A stretch of DNA of 64,000 nt from Marivita sp046592965 (GTDB lineage: Bacteria; Pseudomonadota; Alphaproteobacteria; Rhodobacterales; Rhodobacteraceae), in NCBI RefSeq assembly GCF_046592965.1, contig NZ_JBISBV010000001.1:558001-622000 (forward strand), given 5' to 3'. Positions 25,682-34,982 of this stretch are shown one piece after another. The notes beneath the pieces were generated by a model. That model was given only the letters and a program-made list of their open reading frames with translations, was not told where the DNA came from and searched no databases. Numbering within the stretch: position 1 is the first letter of the stretch; every line of letters begins with the position of its first letter. The position numbers and the translations under genes are program-made.

Positions 25682-27271
25682 ATGACCAACCTCGCCCCCA
25701 TCCGCCGCGCGCTACTGTCCGTTTCCGATAAAACCGGGCTTGTGGACCTTGCCCAGACGCTTGCTGCACGCGGGGTCGAGATTTTGTCGACCGGCGGTTC
25801 AGCGCAGGCGCTGCGCGATGCCGACGTTGCGGTGACGGACGTGGCGGACGTGACCGGTTTTCCCGAGATGATGGACGGGCGGGTCAAGACGTTGCATCCG
25901 ATGGTGCATGGCGGGTTGCTGGCGCTGCGCGACAATGATGCGCATATCGATGCGATGGAGGAGCATGGCATCGGCCCGATCGACCTTCTGGTGGTCAACT
26001 TGTATCCCTTTGAGGACACGGTCGCCAAAGGTTCGGATTACGACACCTGCATCGAGAACATCGACATCGGTGGCCCGGCAATGATCCGTGCGGCGGCGAA
26101 GAACCATGCCTTTGTCACTGTATTGGTCGATACCGAAGACTATGCCGCGCTGACCGAGGAACTGGAACAGAACGACGGCAAGACCACGCTCGCCTTCCGT
26201 CGCCGGATGGCACAGATCGCCTATGCCCGTACCGGAGCCTATGACGCCGCTGTCAGCACATGGCTCGCCGACGCCATAGACGAGCCCACGCCGCGCCGTC
26301 GGGTGTTTGCCGGAACGCTTGCGCAGCCCTTGCGCTATGGAGAGAACGCGCATCAGAAAGCCGCTTTCTACCACGATGGATCGGCGCGTCCGGGCGTTGC
26401 CACCGCGACGCAGTTGCAGGGCAAGGAGCTGAGCTACAACAACATCAACGACACTGACGCGGCGTTCGAACTGGTTTCGGAATTCCTGCCGCGCGACGGC
26501 TTTGCCTGCGTCATTGTCAAGCACGCCAACCCGTGTGGTGTGGCCACGGGCCGCACGCTGCTCGAAGCCTATCAAAAGGCGTTTGACTGTGACCGCACGT
26601 CAGCGTTTGGCGGGATCGTTGCGCTGAACTCGACGCTTGACGGCGAGACCGCCAGGGCCATTGCCGAGGTGTTCACCGAAGTCGTGATTGCGCCCGGAAT
26701 TGATCAGGCGGCCAAGGATGTCTTTGCGCCAAAGACCAATGTTCGCGTGTTGCAAACCAAGGGAATCGCCAACACCGCCGCGCCGGGGCTGGCATGGAAA
26801 CAGGTGTCTGGCGGATTTCTGGCGCAAAACCGCGACAACGGGCGGCTTGATCCTGATGACCTGAAGGTGGTGACGAGGATCGCGCCGACCGAGGCGCAGA
26901 TGCAGGATCTTTTGTTTGCCTGGACGGTGGCCAAACACGTCAAGTCCAATGCCATCGTCTACGCCAAAGATGGCGCGACCGTGGGTGTCGGAGCGGGCCA
27001 GATGAGCCGGCTGGATTCCGCTCTGATCGCCGGGCGCAAGGCCGAACGCATGGCCGAGGCGCTTGGCCTGCCGGAGCCGCTGACCAGGGGCAGTGCGGTT
27101 GCGTCGGATGCGTTTTTCCCGTTTGCCGACGGTTTGCTGGAAGCAGCGGCCGCCGGGGCGACGAGCATCATCCAGCCCGGCGGGTCCATGCGAGACGATG
27201 AGGTGATTGCGGCGGCCGACGAGGCTGGTCTGGCAATGGTCATGACCGGGATGCGGCATTTCCGACACTAG
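25682..27271 (+). CDS. purH: Bifunctional AICAR formyltransferase / IMP cyclohydrolase
   Basis: PurH performs the last two steps of IMP synthesis. The 529-residue protein has an N-terminal MGS-like IMP cyclohydrolase domain (LLSVSDKTGLVDLA, GRVKTLHPMVHGGLLA) at about 1-190 and the AICAR formyltransferase domain with RYGENAHQKAAFY, CVIVKHANPCGVA and FPFADGLLEAAAAGATSIIQPGGSMRDDEVI. The ribosome binding site is weak. lspA follows after 22 bases. Confidence 0.98.
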   Translation: MTNLAPIRRALLSVSDKTGLVDLAQTLAARGVEILSTGGSAQALRDADVAVTDVADVTGFPEMMDGRVKTLHPMVHGGLLALRDNDAHIDAMEEHGIGPIDLLVVNLYPFEDTVAKGSDYDTCIENIDIGGPAMIRAAAKNHAFVTVLVDTEDYAALTEELEQNDGKTTLAFRRRMAQIAYARTGAYDAAVSTWLADAIDEPTPRRRVFAGTLAQPLRYGENAHQKAAFYHDGSARPGVATATQLQGKELSYNNINDTDAAFELVSEFLPRDGFACVIVKHANPCGVATGRTLLEAYQKAFDCDRTSAFGGIVALNSTLDGETARAIAEVFTEVVIAPGIDQAAKDVFAPKTNVRVLQTKGIANTAAPGLAWKQVSGGFLAQNRDNGRLDPDDLKVVTRIAPTEAQMQDLLFAWTVAKHVKSNAIVYAKDGATVGVGAGQMSRLDSALIAGRKAERMAEALGLPEPLTRGSAVASDAFFPFADGLLEAAAAGATSIIQPGGSMRDDEVIAAADEAGLAMVMTGMRHFRH

Positions 27272-27293
27272 ACCCAGCATCGAAGGACTGCCC

Positions 27294-27764
27294 ATGCGTC
27301 TTGTCACCCTTGTTGCATTTGCGATCTTCGTGATCGACCAGCTCACCAAATGGTGGGTGGTGCACGTGATGGATCTGGCCCGCCGCGGAGCGATCGACGT
27401 GTTTCCGCCTTACCTCAATTTTCGCATGGCGTGGAATACGGGCATCAATTTCGGGCTTCTGTCAGGCAATACGGACTGGACGCGATGGGTTTTGATTTCG
27501 GTTGCATTGGGGATCGTGTTGTTCGTGCTGGTCTGGATGCGCCGCTCGCCGCCGGGGCGGGCGGGGCTGATTTTTGCCGGGCTTTTGATCGGTGGCGCGC
27601 TGGGCAATGTGGTGGACCGGGTATTTTACGGCGCGGTGGCGGATTTTCTCAACGTGTCATGTTGTGGGCTTGGCAATCCTTATGCATTCAATGTCGCCGA
27701 TGTTTCGGTGTTTATCGGAGCGATCGGACTGGCGCTTTTCTCAGGCGGCAAAAACGCCTCGTGA
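27294..27764 (+). CDS. lspA: Signal peptidase II
   Basis: LspA removes the signal peptide from prolipoproteins in the inner membrane. The 156-residue protein has four hydrophobic segments and both catalytic Asp motifs: GGALGNVVDRVFYGAVADFLN (about 99-119) and FNVADVSVFIGAIGL (about 129-143). A DUF3035 lipoprotein, a potential substrate, is the next gene after 59 bases. Confidence 0.96.
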   Translation: MRLVTLVAFAIFVIDQLTKWWVVHVMDLARRGAIDVFPPYLNFRMAWNTGINFGLLSGNTDWTRWVLISVALGIVLFVLVWMRRSPPGRAGLIFAGLLIGGALGNVVDRVFYGAVADFLNVSCCGLGNPYAFNVADVSVFIGAIGLALFSGGKNAS

Positions 27765-27823
27765 CGGGCGCGGCCGGATGCGTTAAAGCAGGTTTGAGGC
27801 GAATATGGAGGCGGGCAGCAGCA

Positions 27824-28351
27824 ATGCCGCACACGATCATGATACTGGCACTGATGGCCCTGACCGCGTGTAGCGCAGGGCAGGATACGGGTGAGCGCGA
27901 CACGGACTTGCGCCAGTTGCGCAATACGACGGGCGCGCCCGAGGAGTTTTCCATCGTTCCCAACAAACCACTTGCGACCCCCGACACCCTTAGCGGGTTG
28001 CCGCAACCGACACCGGGTGGTGCCAACCGGACCGACCAGACACCGCTGAGAGACGCGGTTGCGGTGCTGGGCGGAGAACCTTCGCGGCTCGATCCGCAGG
28101 CGGGTATCGGTGCGGGCGATCAGGCGCTTGTCGCGCGTGCGTCGCGGTTTGGCCGCCAGCCGGGCATCCGGCAAGAACTGGCCGTCGCGGATCAGGACTT
28201 CCGCGAGCGGAAATCCTTGTTCAACTGGCGGCTGTTCAAGCAAGACACATATGACAGTGCCTATCGCCGCGAGTCGCTTGATGCCTACCGCACGCTTGAC
28301 GCGGCACGCCGTGCCGGTGCTTTGACACCGTCGGCCCCCCCGCAGCAGTAG
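27824..28351 (+). CDS. DUF3035 lipoprotein, BamF-like
   Basis: The 175-residue protein has a lipoprotein signal peptide with lipobox LTAC (Cys at residue 16), so it should be lipidated and anchored in the outer membrane. The rest matches the DUF3035 pattern: PEEFSIVPNKPLATP, LPQPTPGG, and FNWRLFKQDTYDSAYRRESLDAYRTLDAAR. Alphaproteobacterial members have been linked to the Bam outer-membrane assembly complex as BamF; that role is by family association. It follows lspA by 59 bases and precedes two M16 peptidases. Confidence 0.85.
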   Translation: MPHTIMILALMALTACSAGQDTGERDTDLRQLRNTTGAPEEFSIVPNKPLATPDTLSGLPQPTPGGANRTDQTPLRDAVAVLGGEPSRLDPQAGIGAGDQALVARASRFGRQPGIRQELAVADQDFRERKSLFNWRLFKQDTYDSAYRRESLDAYRTLDAARRAGALTPSAPPQQ

Positions 28352-28458
28352 CAGCACAGCTCATTTTGAACCGCCTGAGCGCTCACAAAGCTGTTGGGTG
28401 GCTTGAAGTCGTCGGTGCACGTCGTAGGTTTGTCGGGTAACTCACGGAGATATTGCCG

Positions 28459-29802
28459 ATGCATCGTCTGATAGCCCTTGCCGGGGCAGTCTGTCTTGCC
28501 GCCGCGCCGTTGCGAGCGCAAACCATCGAAGATCAGGTTAGCACCTTTCAGCTTGATAACGGTATGGATGTGGTGGTGATCGAGGATCATCGCGCGCCTG
28601 CGGTGATGCACATGGTGTGGTATCGGGCCGGATCGGCGGACGAACAGGTCGGGGTGTCCGGCGTCGCGCATTTTCTGGAGCATCTGCTGTTCAAGGGCAC
28701 CGAAAAGCGCGCACCGGGAGAGTTCAGCGAGATCGTCAAGGCCAATGGCGGGTCGGACAACGCGTTCACCAGCTATGATTATACCGGCTATTTTCAGCGC
28801 GTCGCGGCAGACCGGCTCGGTCTGATGATGGAGTTTGAAGCGGACCGGATGAAGAATGTGCAACTCGATCGCGAGGATATTCTGACCGAGCGTGACGTGA
28901 TTGTCGAAGAGCGCAATCAGCGGGTCGAGAACGATCCCGGATCGCTGTTTCGCGAACAGCGCATGGCGGCGCAATATCTCAACCATCCCTATGGCACGCC
29001 GATCATCGGCTGGCGGCACGAGATGGTGGATCTCGATCTCGACGACGCGCTCGCTTATTACGAACAGTACTATTCGCCCAACAACGCGGTTCTGGTAGTC
29101 GCGGGCGATGTGATACCGGACGAGGTTCTGGCGCTGGCGCAGGAGCATTACGGCCCGATCCCGCGCAACGAGGCTTTGCCCGAGCGGGTGCGTCCGACCG
29201 AGCCGCCGCAGATGGCCGAGCGACGGATGTCGTTCAGCGACCCGCGTGTCGCGCAGCCCTATGTGATGCGCACGTATCTGGCTCCGGAACGTGATCCCGG
29301 CGATCAGCGCAAGGCGGCGGCACTGACGTTGCTGGCCGAGATTCTGGGCGGGTCGCAAACATCCGTACTGCCGCAAAAGCTTCAGTTCGAGACCAAGCGC
29401 GCGGTTTATACCAGCGCATTTTACAGTGGCCTGTCGCTTGATGACACAACCTTCGGCTTGGTCAATGTGCCCTCCGAGGGGGTTAGCCTGGAAGAAGCCG
29501 AAGCGGACATGGATCGGGTCGTGACAGAGTTTCTGGAAGGCGGCATCGATCCCGAACAGCTTGAGCGGATCAAGTTCCAGTTCCGTGCCGCGCAGGTCTA
29601 TGCGCTCGACAATTCCGATTCGCTGGCGCGCCGCTACGGCGCAGCCCTGACGTCGGGGCTGACGATCGAAGATGTGCACGACTGGCCAGACATCGTGCAA
29701 TCCATCACGCCGGACGAGATCATTGCGGCGGCGCGTGAGGTGTTTGATCGCGATAGGGCCGTGACAGGTTTCCTGCGCAGCTCTGCTGAGGTGACACAAT
29801 GA
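28459..29802 (+). CDS. M16 family zinc peptidase, secreted, catalytic type
   Basis: The 447-residue protein has a signal peptide (MHRLIALAGAVCLAAAPLRA) and the inverted zinc motif HFLEH (His71, Glu74, His75) with a distal Glu-rich VIVEERNQR about 76 residues later. It is related to the mitochondrial processing peptidase family and to PqqL-like periplasmic proteases. ATG 28459 with CGGAGA upstream is preferred over TTG 28453. It overlaps the next M16 gene by the ATGA at 29799-29802. Confidence 0.9.
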   Translation: MHRLIALAGAVCLAAAPLRAQTIEDQVSTFQLDNGMDVVVIEDHRAPAVMHMVWYRAGSADEQVGVSGVAHFLEHLLFKGTEKRAPGEFSEIVKANGGSDNAFTSYDYTGYFQRVAADRLGLMMEFEADRMKNVQLDREDILTERDVIVEERNQRVENDPGSLFREQRMAAQYLNHPYGTPIIGWRHEMVDLDLDDALAYYEQYYSPNNAVLVVAGDVIPDEVLALAQEHYGPIPRNEALPERVRPTEPPQMAERRMSFSDPRVAQPYVMRTYLAPERDPGDQRKAAALTLLAEILGGSQTSVLPQKLQFETKRAVYTSAFYSGLSLDDTTFGLVNVPSEGVSLEEAEADMDRVVTEFLEGGIDPEQLERIKFQFRAAQVYALDNSDSLARRYGAALTSGLTIEDVHDWPDIVQSITPDEIIAAAREVFDRDRAVTGFLRSSAEVTQ

Positions 29803-31124
29803 ACTTTGCCCTGAGAATCGCGGCCCCGATGATCGCTTTCGTCTTGATGGCGATGCCGTTGCGGGCTGAAATCGAAATATCCGAGGTTGAAAGCCCCGGT
29901 GGTGTGAACGCCTGGCTCGTGGAAGAACATTCCATCCCGTTCGTCGCGCTGGAGCTTCGTTTCAAAGGCGGAGCGTCGCTCGACTTGCTGGGCAAGCGCG
30001 GCGCGACCAATCTCATGGTCGGATTGTTAAAAGAGGGCGCTGCGGACATGGACGCGCGAGCGTTCGCCGAACGTGCTGAATCTCTGGCGGCGAGTTTCAG
30101 CTTCAACGCAAGCGACGATGCCGTAACAGTGTCAGCGCGATTCCTCACCGAAAATCAGGACGAGGCGCTGGCTTTGTTGCGCGATGCGCTGACCCAGCCT
30201 CGGTTCGACCAACAGGCGATCGACAGGGTGCGGGCGCAGGTCGTGTCGGCGATCCGCTCTGACGCGCAGGATCCGGATGCGATCGTCGGCGCAAAATTCA
30301 ACGCGATGGTCTTCGGCGATCACCCTTACGGATCAGAGATTGAGGGCACCGAGGAAAGCGTGGCAGCCCTTGATCGCGACGATTTGGTTGCCGCGCACAA
30401 AGGCGCACTGGCGCGTGACCGCGTTTATGTCGGCGCGGCTGGGGCCATCTCGCCAGAGGAGTTGGCCGCGGTGCTGGACGAGTTGCTGGCCGATTTGCCC
30501 GCCACGGGTGTCGCGCAACCTTCCGATGTCGAGGTTGCGACCGAAGCAGGAGTGACCGTCGTGCCATTCGACGTGCCGCAATCGGTGGCGATCTTTGGCC
30601 ATGAAGGCATCGCCCGTGACGATCCCGACTTCTTTGCAGCCTATGTGCTGAACGAAATTCTGGGTGGCGGCGGCTTTGAGGCGCGATTGATGGAAGAGGT
30701 GCGCGAAAAGCGCGGACTGACATATGGCGTCTACAGCTATCTCGTGCCGAAGGATCACGCAGCGCTATATCTGGGCCGTGTGTCGAGCGCCAATGACAGG
30801 GTGGCCGAGGCGATTGAGGTGATCACCGAGGAATGGGCCAAGATGGCCGAAAACGGTGTCACCGAGGCCGAACTGGAGAGCGCCAAGACCTATCTCACCG
30901 GGGCGTATCCCTTGCGCTTTGATGGCAATGGCCGGATCGCGAATATTCTCGTTGGAATGCAGATGGATGGATTGCCGACCGAATATGTGACCACGCGCAA
31001 CGACATGATCGAGGCGCTCACGCTGGATGACATCAAGCGCGTTGCGGCGCGTATTCTGAAGCCTGAGGCATTGCGGTTTGTGGTGGTCGGTCAACCTGAA
31101 GGGCTGGACGCTCCGGGGCAGTAG
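29799..31124 (+). CDS. M16 family protein lacking the zinc motif, partner subunit
   Basis: The 441-residue secreted protein (signal peptide MNFALRIAAPMIAFVLMAMPLRA) has the M16 fold (EILGGGGFEARLMEEVREKRGLTYGVYSYL, ILVGMQMDGLPTEYV) but no HxxEH; GATNLMVGLLKEGA occupies the equivalent position. Many proteobacteria encode such a catalytic/non-catalytic pair, comparable to the MPP-alpha/beta arrangement. The ATGA overlap with the active gene fits a heterodimer. A strong hairpin follows the gene. Confidence 0.9.
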   Translation: MNFALRIAAPMIAFVLMAMPLRAEIEISEVESPGGVNAWLVEEHSIPFVALELRFKGGASLDLLGKRGATNLMVGLLKEGAADMDARAFAERAESLAASFSFNASDDAVTVSARFLTENQDEALALLRDALTQPRFDQQAIDRVRAQVVSAIRSDAQDPDAIVGAKFNAMVFGDHPYGSEIEGTEESVAALDRDDLVAAHKGALARDRVYVGAAGAISPEELAAVLDELLADLPATGVAQPSDVEVATEAGVTVVPFDVPQSVAIFGHEGIARDDPDFFAAYVLNEILGGGGFEARLMEEVREKRGLTYGVYSYLVPKDHAALYLGRVSSANDRVAEAIEVITEEWAKMAENGVTEAELESAKTYLTGAYPLRFDGNGRIANILVGMQMDGLPTEYVTTRNDMIEALTLDDIKRVAARILKPEALRFVVVGQPEGLDAPGQ

Positions 31125-31129
31125 CTCAG

Positions 31130-31154
31130 GACCGCGCGAAGCCCTCGCGCGGTC
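31130..31154. terminator. Hairpin between convergent M16 and dapA genes
   Basis: GACCGCGCGA (31130-31139) and TCGCGCGGTC (31145-31154) form a perfect ten-base-pair stem with a five-base loop. A modest T-containing tail follows on the plus strand. It probably ends transcription of the M16 pair and possibly of dapA from the other side. Confidence 0.7.
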
Positions 31155-31178
31155 TCCTTTGCGTGCGACACGGGCTTG

Positions 31179-32054
31179 TCAGTTCAACAGACCGGCGTGG
31201 CGCAATCCGGCGTCGATCAGCTCGCGGGTGGGTTGGGTCACCGGAAACAATGGCGGGCGCATTTCTTCGTCGCACAAGCCCTGCCGATACATGGCATATT
31301 TTGCGCCGCTGACGCCCGGTTCGGCAAAGATCGCGTGGTGAAGTGGCATCAGCCGGTCCTGCAGATCAAGTGCGGTGGCAAAATCGCCTGCAAGCGTCGC
31401 CTCCTGGACCTGCGCACACAGCGCGGGCGCGGCATTGGCGGTGACCGAGATGACCCCGACGCCGCCTTGCGCATTGTAGCCATGCGCGGTGGCATCTTCA
31501 CCGGAAATCTGGATAAAATCGCGCCCGCAGGTGATGCGCTGGGCACAGACGCGGGCAAGATCGCCTGTGGCGTCTTTTACGCCGACGATGCGCGGCAGCT
31601 TGGCCAGCTCGCCCATCGTGCTGGGCAGCATATCCACGGCCGAACGTCCGGGGATGTTGTAGATGATGATCGGCAGGTTGCAGGCGTCATGCACCATCTT
31701 GAAGTGCTGGATCAGCCCGTTCTGGGTTGGCTTGTTGTAATACGGTGTCACCACCAAAGCGCCTTGCGCGCCCGCAGCTTCCGCGTGCTGTACGAAGCGG
31801 ATGCATTCATCGGTGTTGTTCGACCCGGCGCCGGCGATAACGGGGATACGGCCGTTGGCGGCCTCGACAACGCAGGTCACGACGTCTTCGTGTTCCTCAT
31901 GCGTCAGCGTCGGGCTTTCGCCGGTGGTGCCGACGGGAACAAGCCCGTGGCTGCCCTGATCCACATGCCAATCGACCAGACGTTTGAGCGTGTCAAAATC
32001 CACTGCACCGTTTCTGAACGGTGTGATCAGTGCAGGCATCGACCCTTTGAACAT
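31179..32054 (-). CDS. dapA: 4-Hydroxy-tetrahydrodipicolinate synthase
   Basis: DapA condenses pyruvate and aspartate semialdehyde in lysine synthesis. The 291-residue protein has GTTGESPTL (about 44-52), TPYYNKPTQ with the active-site Tyr (about 132-140), and GVKDATGD with the Schiff-base Lys (about 161). The start is ATG 32054 because AAGGAG stands seven bases before it; a GTG two codons upstream is too close to that site. The gene is convergent with the M16 pair. Confidence 0.97.
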   Translation of the reverse strand: MFKGSMPALITPFRNGAVDFDTLKRLVDWHVDQGSHGLVPVGTTGESPTLTHEEHEDVVTCVVEAANGRIPVIAGAGSNNTDECIRFVQHAEAAGAQGALVVTPYYNKPTQNGLIQHFKMVHDACNLPIIIYNIPGRSAVDMLPSTMGELAKLPRIVGVKDATGDLARVCAQRITCGRDFIQISGEDATAHGYNAQGGVGVISVTANAAPALCAQVQEATLAGDFATALDLQDRLMPLHHAIFAEPGVSGAKYAMYRQGLCDEEMRPPLFPVTQPTRELIDAGLRHAGLLN

Positions 32055-32177
32055 CGTCACGCTCCTTTTATGTGTTATGGCCTGAGTGGACCAGTGACCC
32101 GTCCCGCATATGTGATTTGAAGGTCGCAGGGGGCGGGGTATCCTTAGCGAGCCGTCTATCCTGTTTCAGTGGAGAAA

Positions 32178-34142
32178 ATGCAAGTCATGATTCGGCTCAA
32201 AGCGGTTCTGACGGTGTGGTTGATGATCGTGCCCGTTCTGACAATGGCGCAAGTGCGCGAACGCCCCCTGGAGCGGGCGATGGATTTGATGCGCGAGGGC
32301 AACTGGGCCGCCGCACAGATTGAAGCGCGCGGCGATGGGCAGGCGGCTCTGGATGTGATCCTGTGGCACTATCTGCGCGCGGGCCTCGGTTCGGCGCGCG
32401 AGGTGCAGGATTTTCTGGCGCGCAATCCGGATTGGCCCGGTCTGCCCTATTTGCGCAAGAAAAGCGAAGGCGCGATCGCGGCAAGCTCTGCCGAGGCGAT
32501 TCGCGTCTTTTACGCCGATCACACTCCCGAAACGGGTGCCGGTGCCCTGTCTCTGGCACGCGCGCAATTCCTGGCCGATGAGCCCGACAAGGCAAACGCC
32601 ACCTTGGTGAACGCCTGGACAACATTAAGCTTGGCCAGTGACGAAATCACGGCGATGCGGGCGGCCTATGGCGAGGTTCTGGCGCCACACCATAAGGACC
32701 GGCTCGACGCGATGCTGTGGCTGGGCTGGATCAGCAATGCGCAAGCGATGATTCCCTTGGTCGGGGAGGGCGAGGCGGCGCTGGCTGCGGCGCGGATCGG
32801 CTTGCGCACGGACGCGGCGGGAGTGGATCGGTTGATCGAAGCGGTGCCTGCTTCCCTGAGCATGGACGCAGGTCTGGCCTATGAACGATTCGCATGGCGG
32901 ATGCGCAAGGGGCGAACCGACGATGCCGTCGAATTGCTGCGCGCACGGTCGAAAATGGCGGAGTCGCTGGGTCGGCCAGAGATATGGGCCGGTCAGCGCG
33001 CGGTGTTGGTGCGCCAGATCATGCGCGCGGGCGATTACGGTCTGGCCTACGAACTTGCTGCCAATCACCATTTGACCGAGGGCGCGCGTTTTGCCGATCT
33101 GGAATGGCTGGCGGGGTATCTATCCCTGCGGTTTCTTGAGGCACCGAAGCGGGCCGTGACGCATTTCAACGCGTTTCGCGGCGCGGTCGAGACGCCGATC
33201 TCGCTGGGCCGCGCCGGGTATTGGCTGGGCCGCGCCTATGAAGCGGCAGGCAATAAAGACGCCGCGGCGCGCGCCTATGCGTCTGGCGGCCAATTCCAGA
33301 CATCGTTTTACGGCCTGTTGGCGGCAGAGCGCGGCGGGATCGCACCCGATCCGCGCCTTTCGGGAAAAGAAGCCTTTGCCGACTGGCGCGATGCTGAGTT
33401 CACCACCAGTTCGGTGTTTACTGCCGCGATCCTGCTTCTGGATGCCGAGGAAGCGGTGCTGGCCGAGCGGTTCCTGACCCATCTTGCCGAGAGTCTCGAG
33501 CGTCGCGAGATCGGACAGCTTGGACAGATGTTGGAGGATTTGGGGCAGCCTCATATTCAGGTCATGCTTGGCAAACGCGCGGCGCAATCCGGATATGAAA
33601 TCCATGCGCCCTATTATGCGTTGCACCCGGTAGCCGAGCTGTCGCATCCCGTTCCGACCGAGCTTGTTCTGGCAATTGCGCGGCGCGAATCCGAATTCGA
33701 TCCGCTGGTCATTTCGCCCGTCGGGGCGCGCGGGTTGATGCAGGTGATGCCGGGCACGGCGAGGGAGGTCGCGGGTTGGCTGCAAGTGGACTATTCCGAG
33801 ACCAAGCTGCTGGCCGACCCGGTGTATAACGCCGTTCTGGGGAGCGCCTACCTGGAACGCTTGGCCGAGCAGTTCAACGGCAATGCGGTGATGATTGCCG
33901 CCGGCTACAATGCCGGACCGAGCCGGCCTGAGCGCTGGATGCGAGAGCGCGGCGATCCGCGGGCGGGGGGTATGGAGATCATCGACTGGATCGAGCACAT
34001 TCCGTTTACCGAAACGCGCAACTACGTCATGCGGGTGACCGAAAGCCTGCCAATGTACCGCGCGCGCTTGGGGCGAGAACCGCATCCGGTGCCGTTTTCG
34101 GAAGAACTGGCCGGATCAACCCTTCTGCCGCGCACGCCATAG
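32178..34142 (+). CDS. Soluble-type lytic transglycosylase (Slt70-like)
   Basis: The 654-residue periplasmic enzyme cleaves peptidoglycan glycan strands to 1,6-anhydro ends. It has a signal peptide (near MIRLKAVLTVWLMIVPVLTMA), a long superhelical region of short helical repeats (about 40-490), and a C-terminal SLT domain with catalytic Glu in ARRESEFDPL, GARGLMQVMPGTA, AGYNAGPSR and FTETRNYVMRV. Starts at ATG 32178 and ATG 32187 are both possible; GGAG lies three bases before the first. The last 27 bases overlap the convergent EamA gene. Confidence 0.92.
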   Translation: MQVMIRLKAVLTVWLMIVPVLTMAQVRERPLERAMDLMREGNWAAAQIEARGDGQAALDVILWHYLRAGLGSAREVQDFLARNPDWPGLPYLRKKSEGAIAASSAEAIRVFYADHTPETGAGALSLARAQFLADEPDKANATLVNAWTTLSLASDEITAMRAAYGEVLAPHHKDRLDAMLWLGWISNAQAMIPLVGEGEAALAAARIGLRTDAAGVDRLIEAVPASLSMDAGLAYERFAWRMRKGRTDDAVELLRARSKMAESLGRPEIWAGQRAVLVRQIMRAGDYGLAYELAANHHLTEGARFADLEWLAGYLSLRFLEAPKRAVTHFNAFRGAVETPISLGRAGYWLGRAYEAAGNKDAAARAYASGGQFQTSFYGLLAAERGGIAPDPRLSGKEAFADWRDAEFTTSSVFTAAILLLDAEEAVLAERFLTHLAESLERREIGQLGQMLEDLGQPHIQVMLGKRAAQSGYEIHAPYYALHPVAELSHPVPTELVLAIARRESEFDPLVISPVGARGLMQVMPGTAREVAGWLQVDYSETKLLADPVYNAVLGSAYLERLAEQFNGNAVMIAAGYNAGPSRPERWMRERGDPRAGGMEIIDWIEHIPFTETRNYVMRVTESLPMYRARLGREPHPVPFSEELAGSTLLPRTP

Positions 34143-34982
34143 GGTGAAGAGGCCAGCCGACACGATCAGTGCACCGCCGACGACAACATGGGTTTCGACC
34201 GTTTCGTTGAACACCAGAAGGCCGATGCTGACCACGAACGGCAATTGCAGGTAGGCGAACGGCTGGACCGCACTGGCTTCGGCCACGTCATAGCATTTGA
34301 TGAGCAGAAAATGCCCCAAAGCGCCCGTCACGCAGAGCGCTGACATCAATGCCCAGTCGGTGCCGGTCATCGGCTCCCAGAACCAGACGCCCACCAAGGT
34401 GATCGCAATCGCGCCGACGGTCCCGGTCCAGAAAAAGCTGGTGGCCGCACCGTCGCGGCGCGCGGCGTAGCGGGTGAGCAGCCCGTAAAGCGCGAACATC
34501 GTTGCGGCAATGGCGGGGAGAATCGCAAATGGGGAAAACACGCCCAAACCGGGTTGCAGAATGATCAGTATGCCGACGAAGCCGACACCGATCGCCGCAT
34601 AGCGCCGCCAGCCGACATATTCGCCCAGCACCGGGCCGGACAGGGCCGCGATCAGCAAGGGATAGCAGGCGAATACCGCATGGGTCTCGACAAGGCCGAG
34701 ATAGGTGAAGGACAGCACCATCACGCAGATTTCGCTGACCAATAACAGGCCGCGAAACACCTGTAGCTTCGGTTGCGTGGTTGCAGCAGCGGCCCTGACC
34801 CCTCCGGCGCGACGGGTGGCGATGACGACGACAAAGGCCGCGAAGAACCAGTATCGGATCATCACGATCATCAGCACGTTGTAGGTGCTGGCCAGGTGCT
34901 GCGACAGGCCGTCCTGCACGGCGAAAACCAGCGTCGTAGCCACCATGAGCCAGATGCCGAGCGTGTTGTTCGTGGTGGTCAT
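34116..34982 (-). CDS. EamA (DMT) family transporter
   Basis: The 288-residue protein is highly hydrophobic with about ten membrane helices in two EamA repeats, as in drug/metabolite exporters. The start ATG overlaps the mnmD stop as ATGA, so it is translated with mnmD, though the functional link is unclear. Substrate cannot be stated. The 3' end overlaps the lytic transglycosylase gene by 27 bases. Confidence 0.88.
   Translation of the reverse strand: MTTTNNTLGIWLMVATTLVFAVQDGLSQHLASTYNVLMIVMIRYWFFAAFVVVIATRRAGGVRAAAATTQPKLQVFRGLLLVSEICVMVLSFTYLGLVETHAVFACYPLLIAALSGPVLGEYVGWRRYAAIGVGFVGILIILQPGLGVFSPFAILPAIAATMFALYGLLTRYAARRDGAATSFFWTGTVGAIAITLVGVWFWEPMTGTDWALMSALCVTGALGHFLLIKCYDVAEASAVQPFAYLQLPFVVSIGLLVFNETVETHVVVGGALIVSAGLFTLWRARQKG

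Noticed and set aside
28285..29799. A 504-codon minus-strand frame opposite the first M16 gene
   Set aside because: The plus-strand frame has the HFLEH zinc motif and a signal peptide; the antisense frame has neither and no likely start signal.
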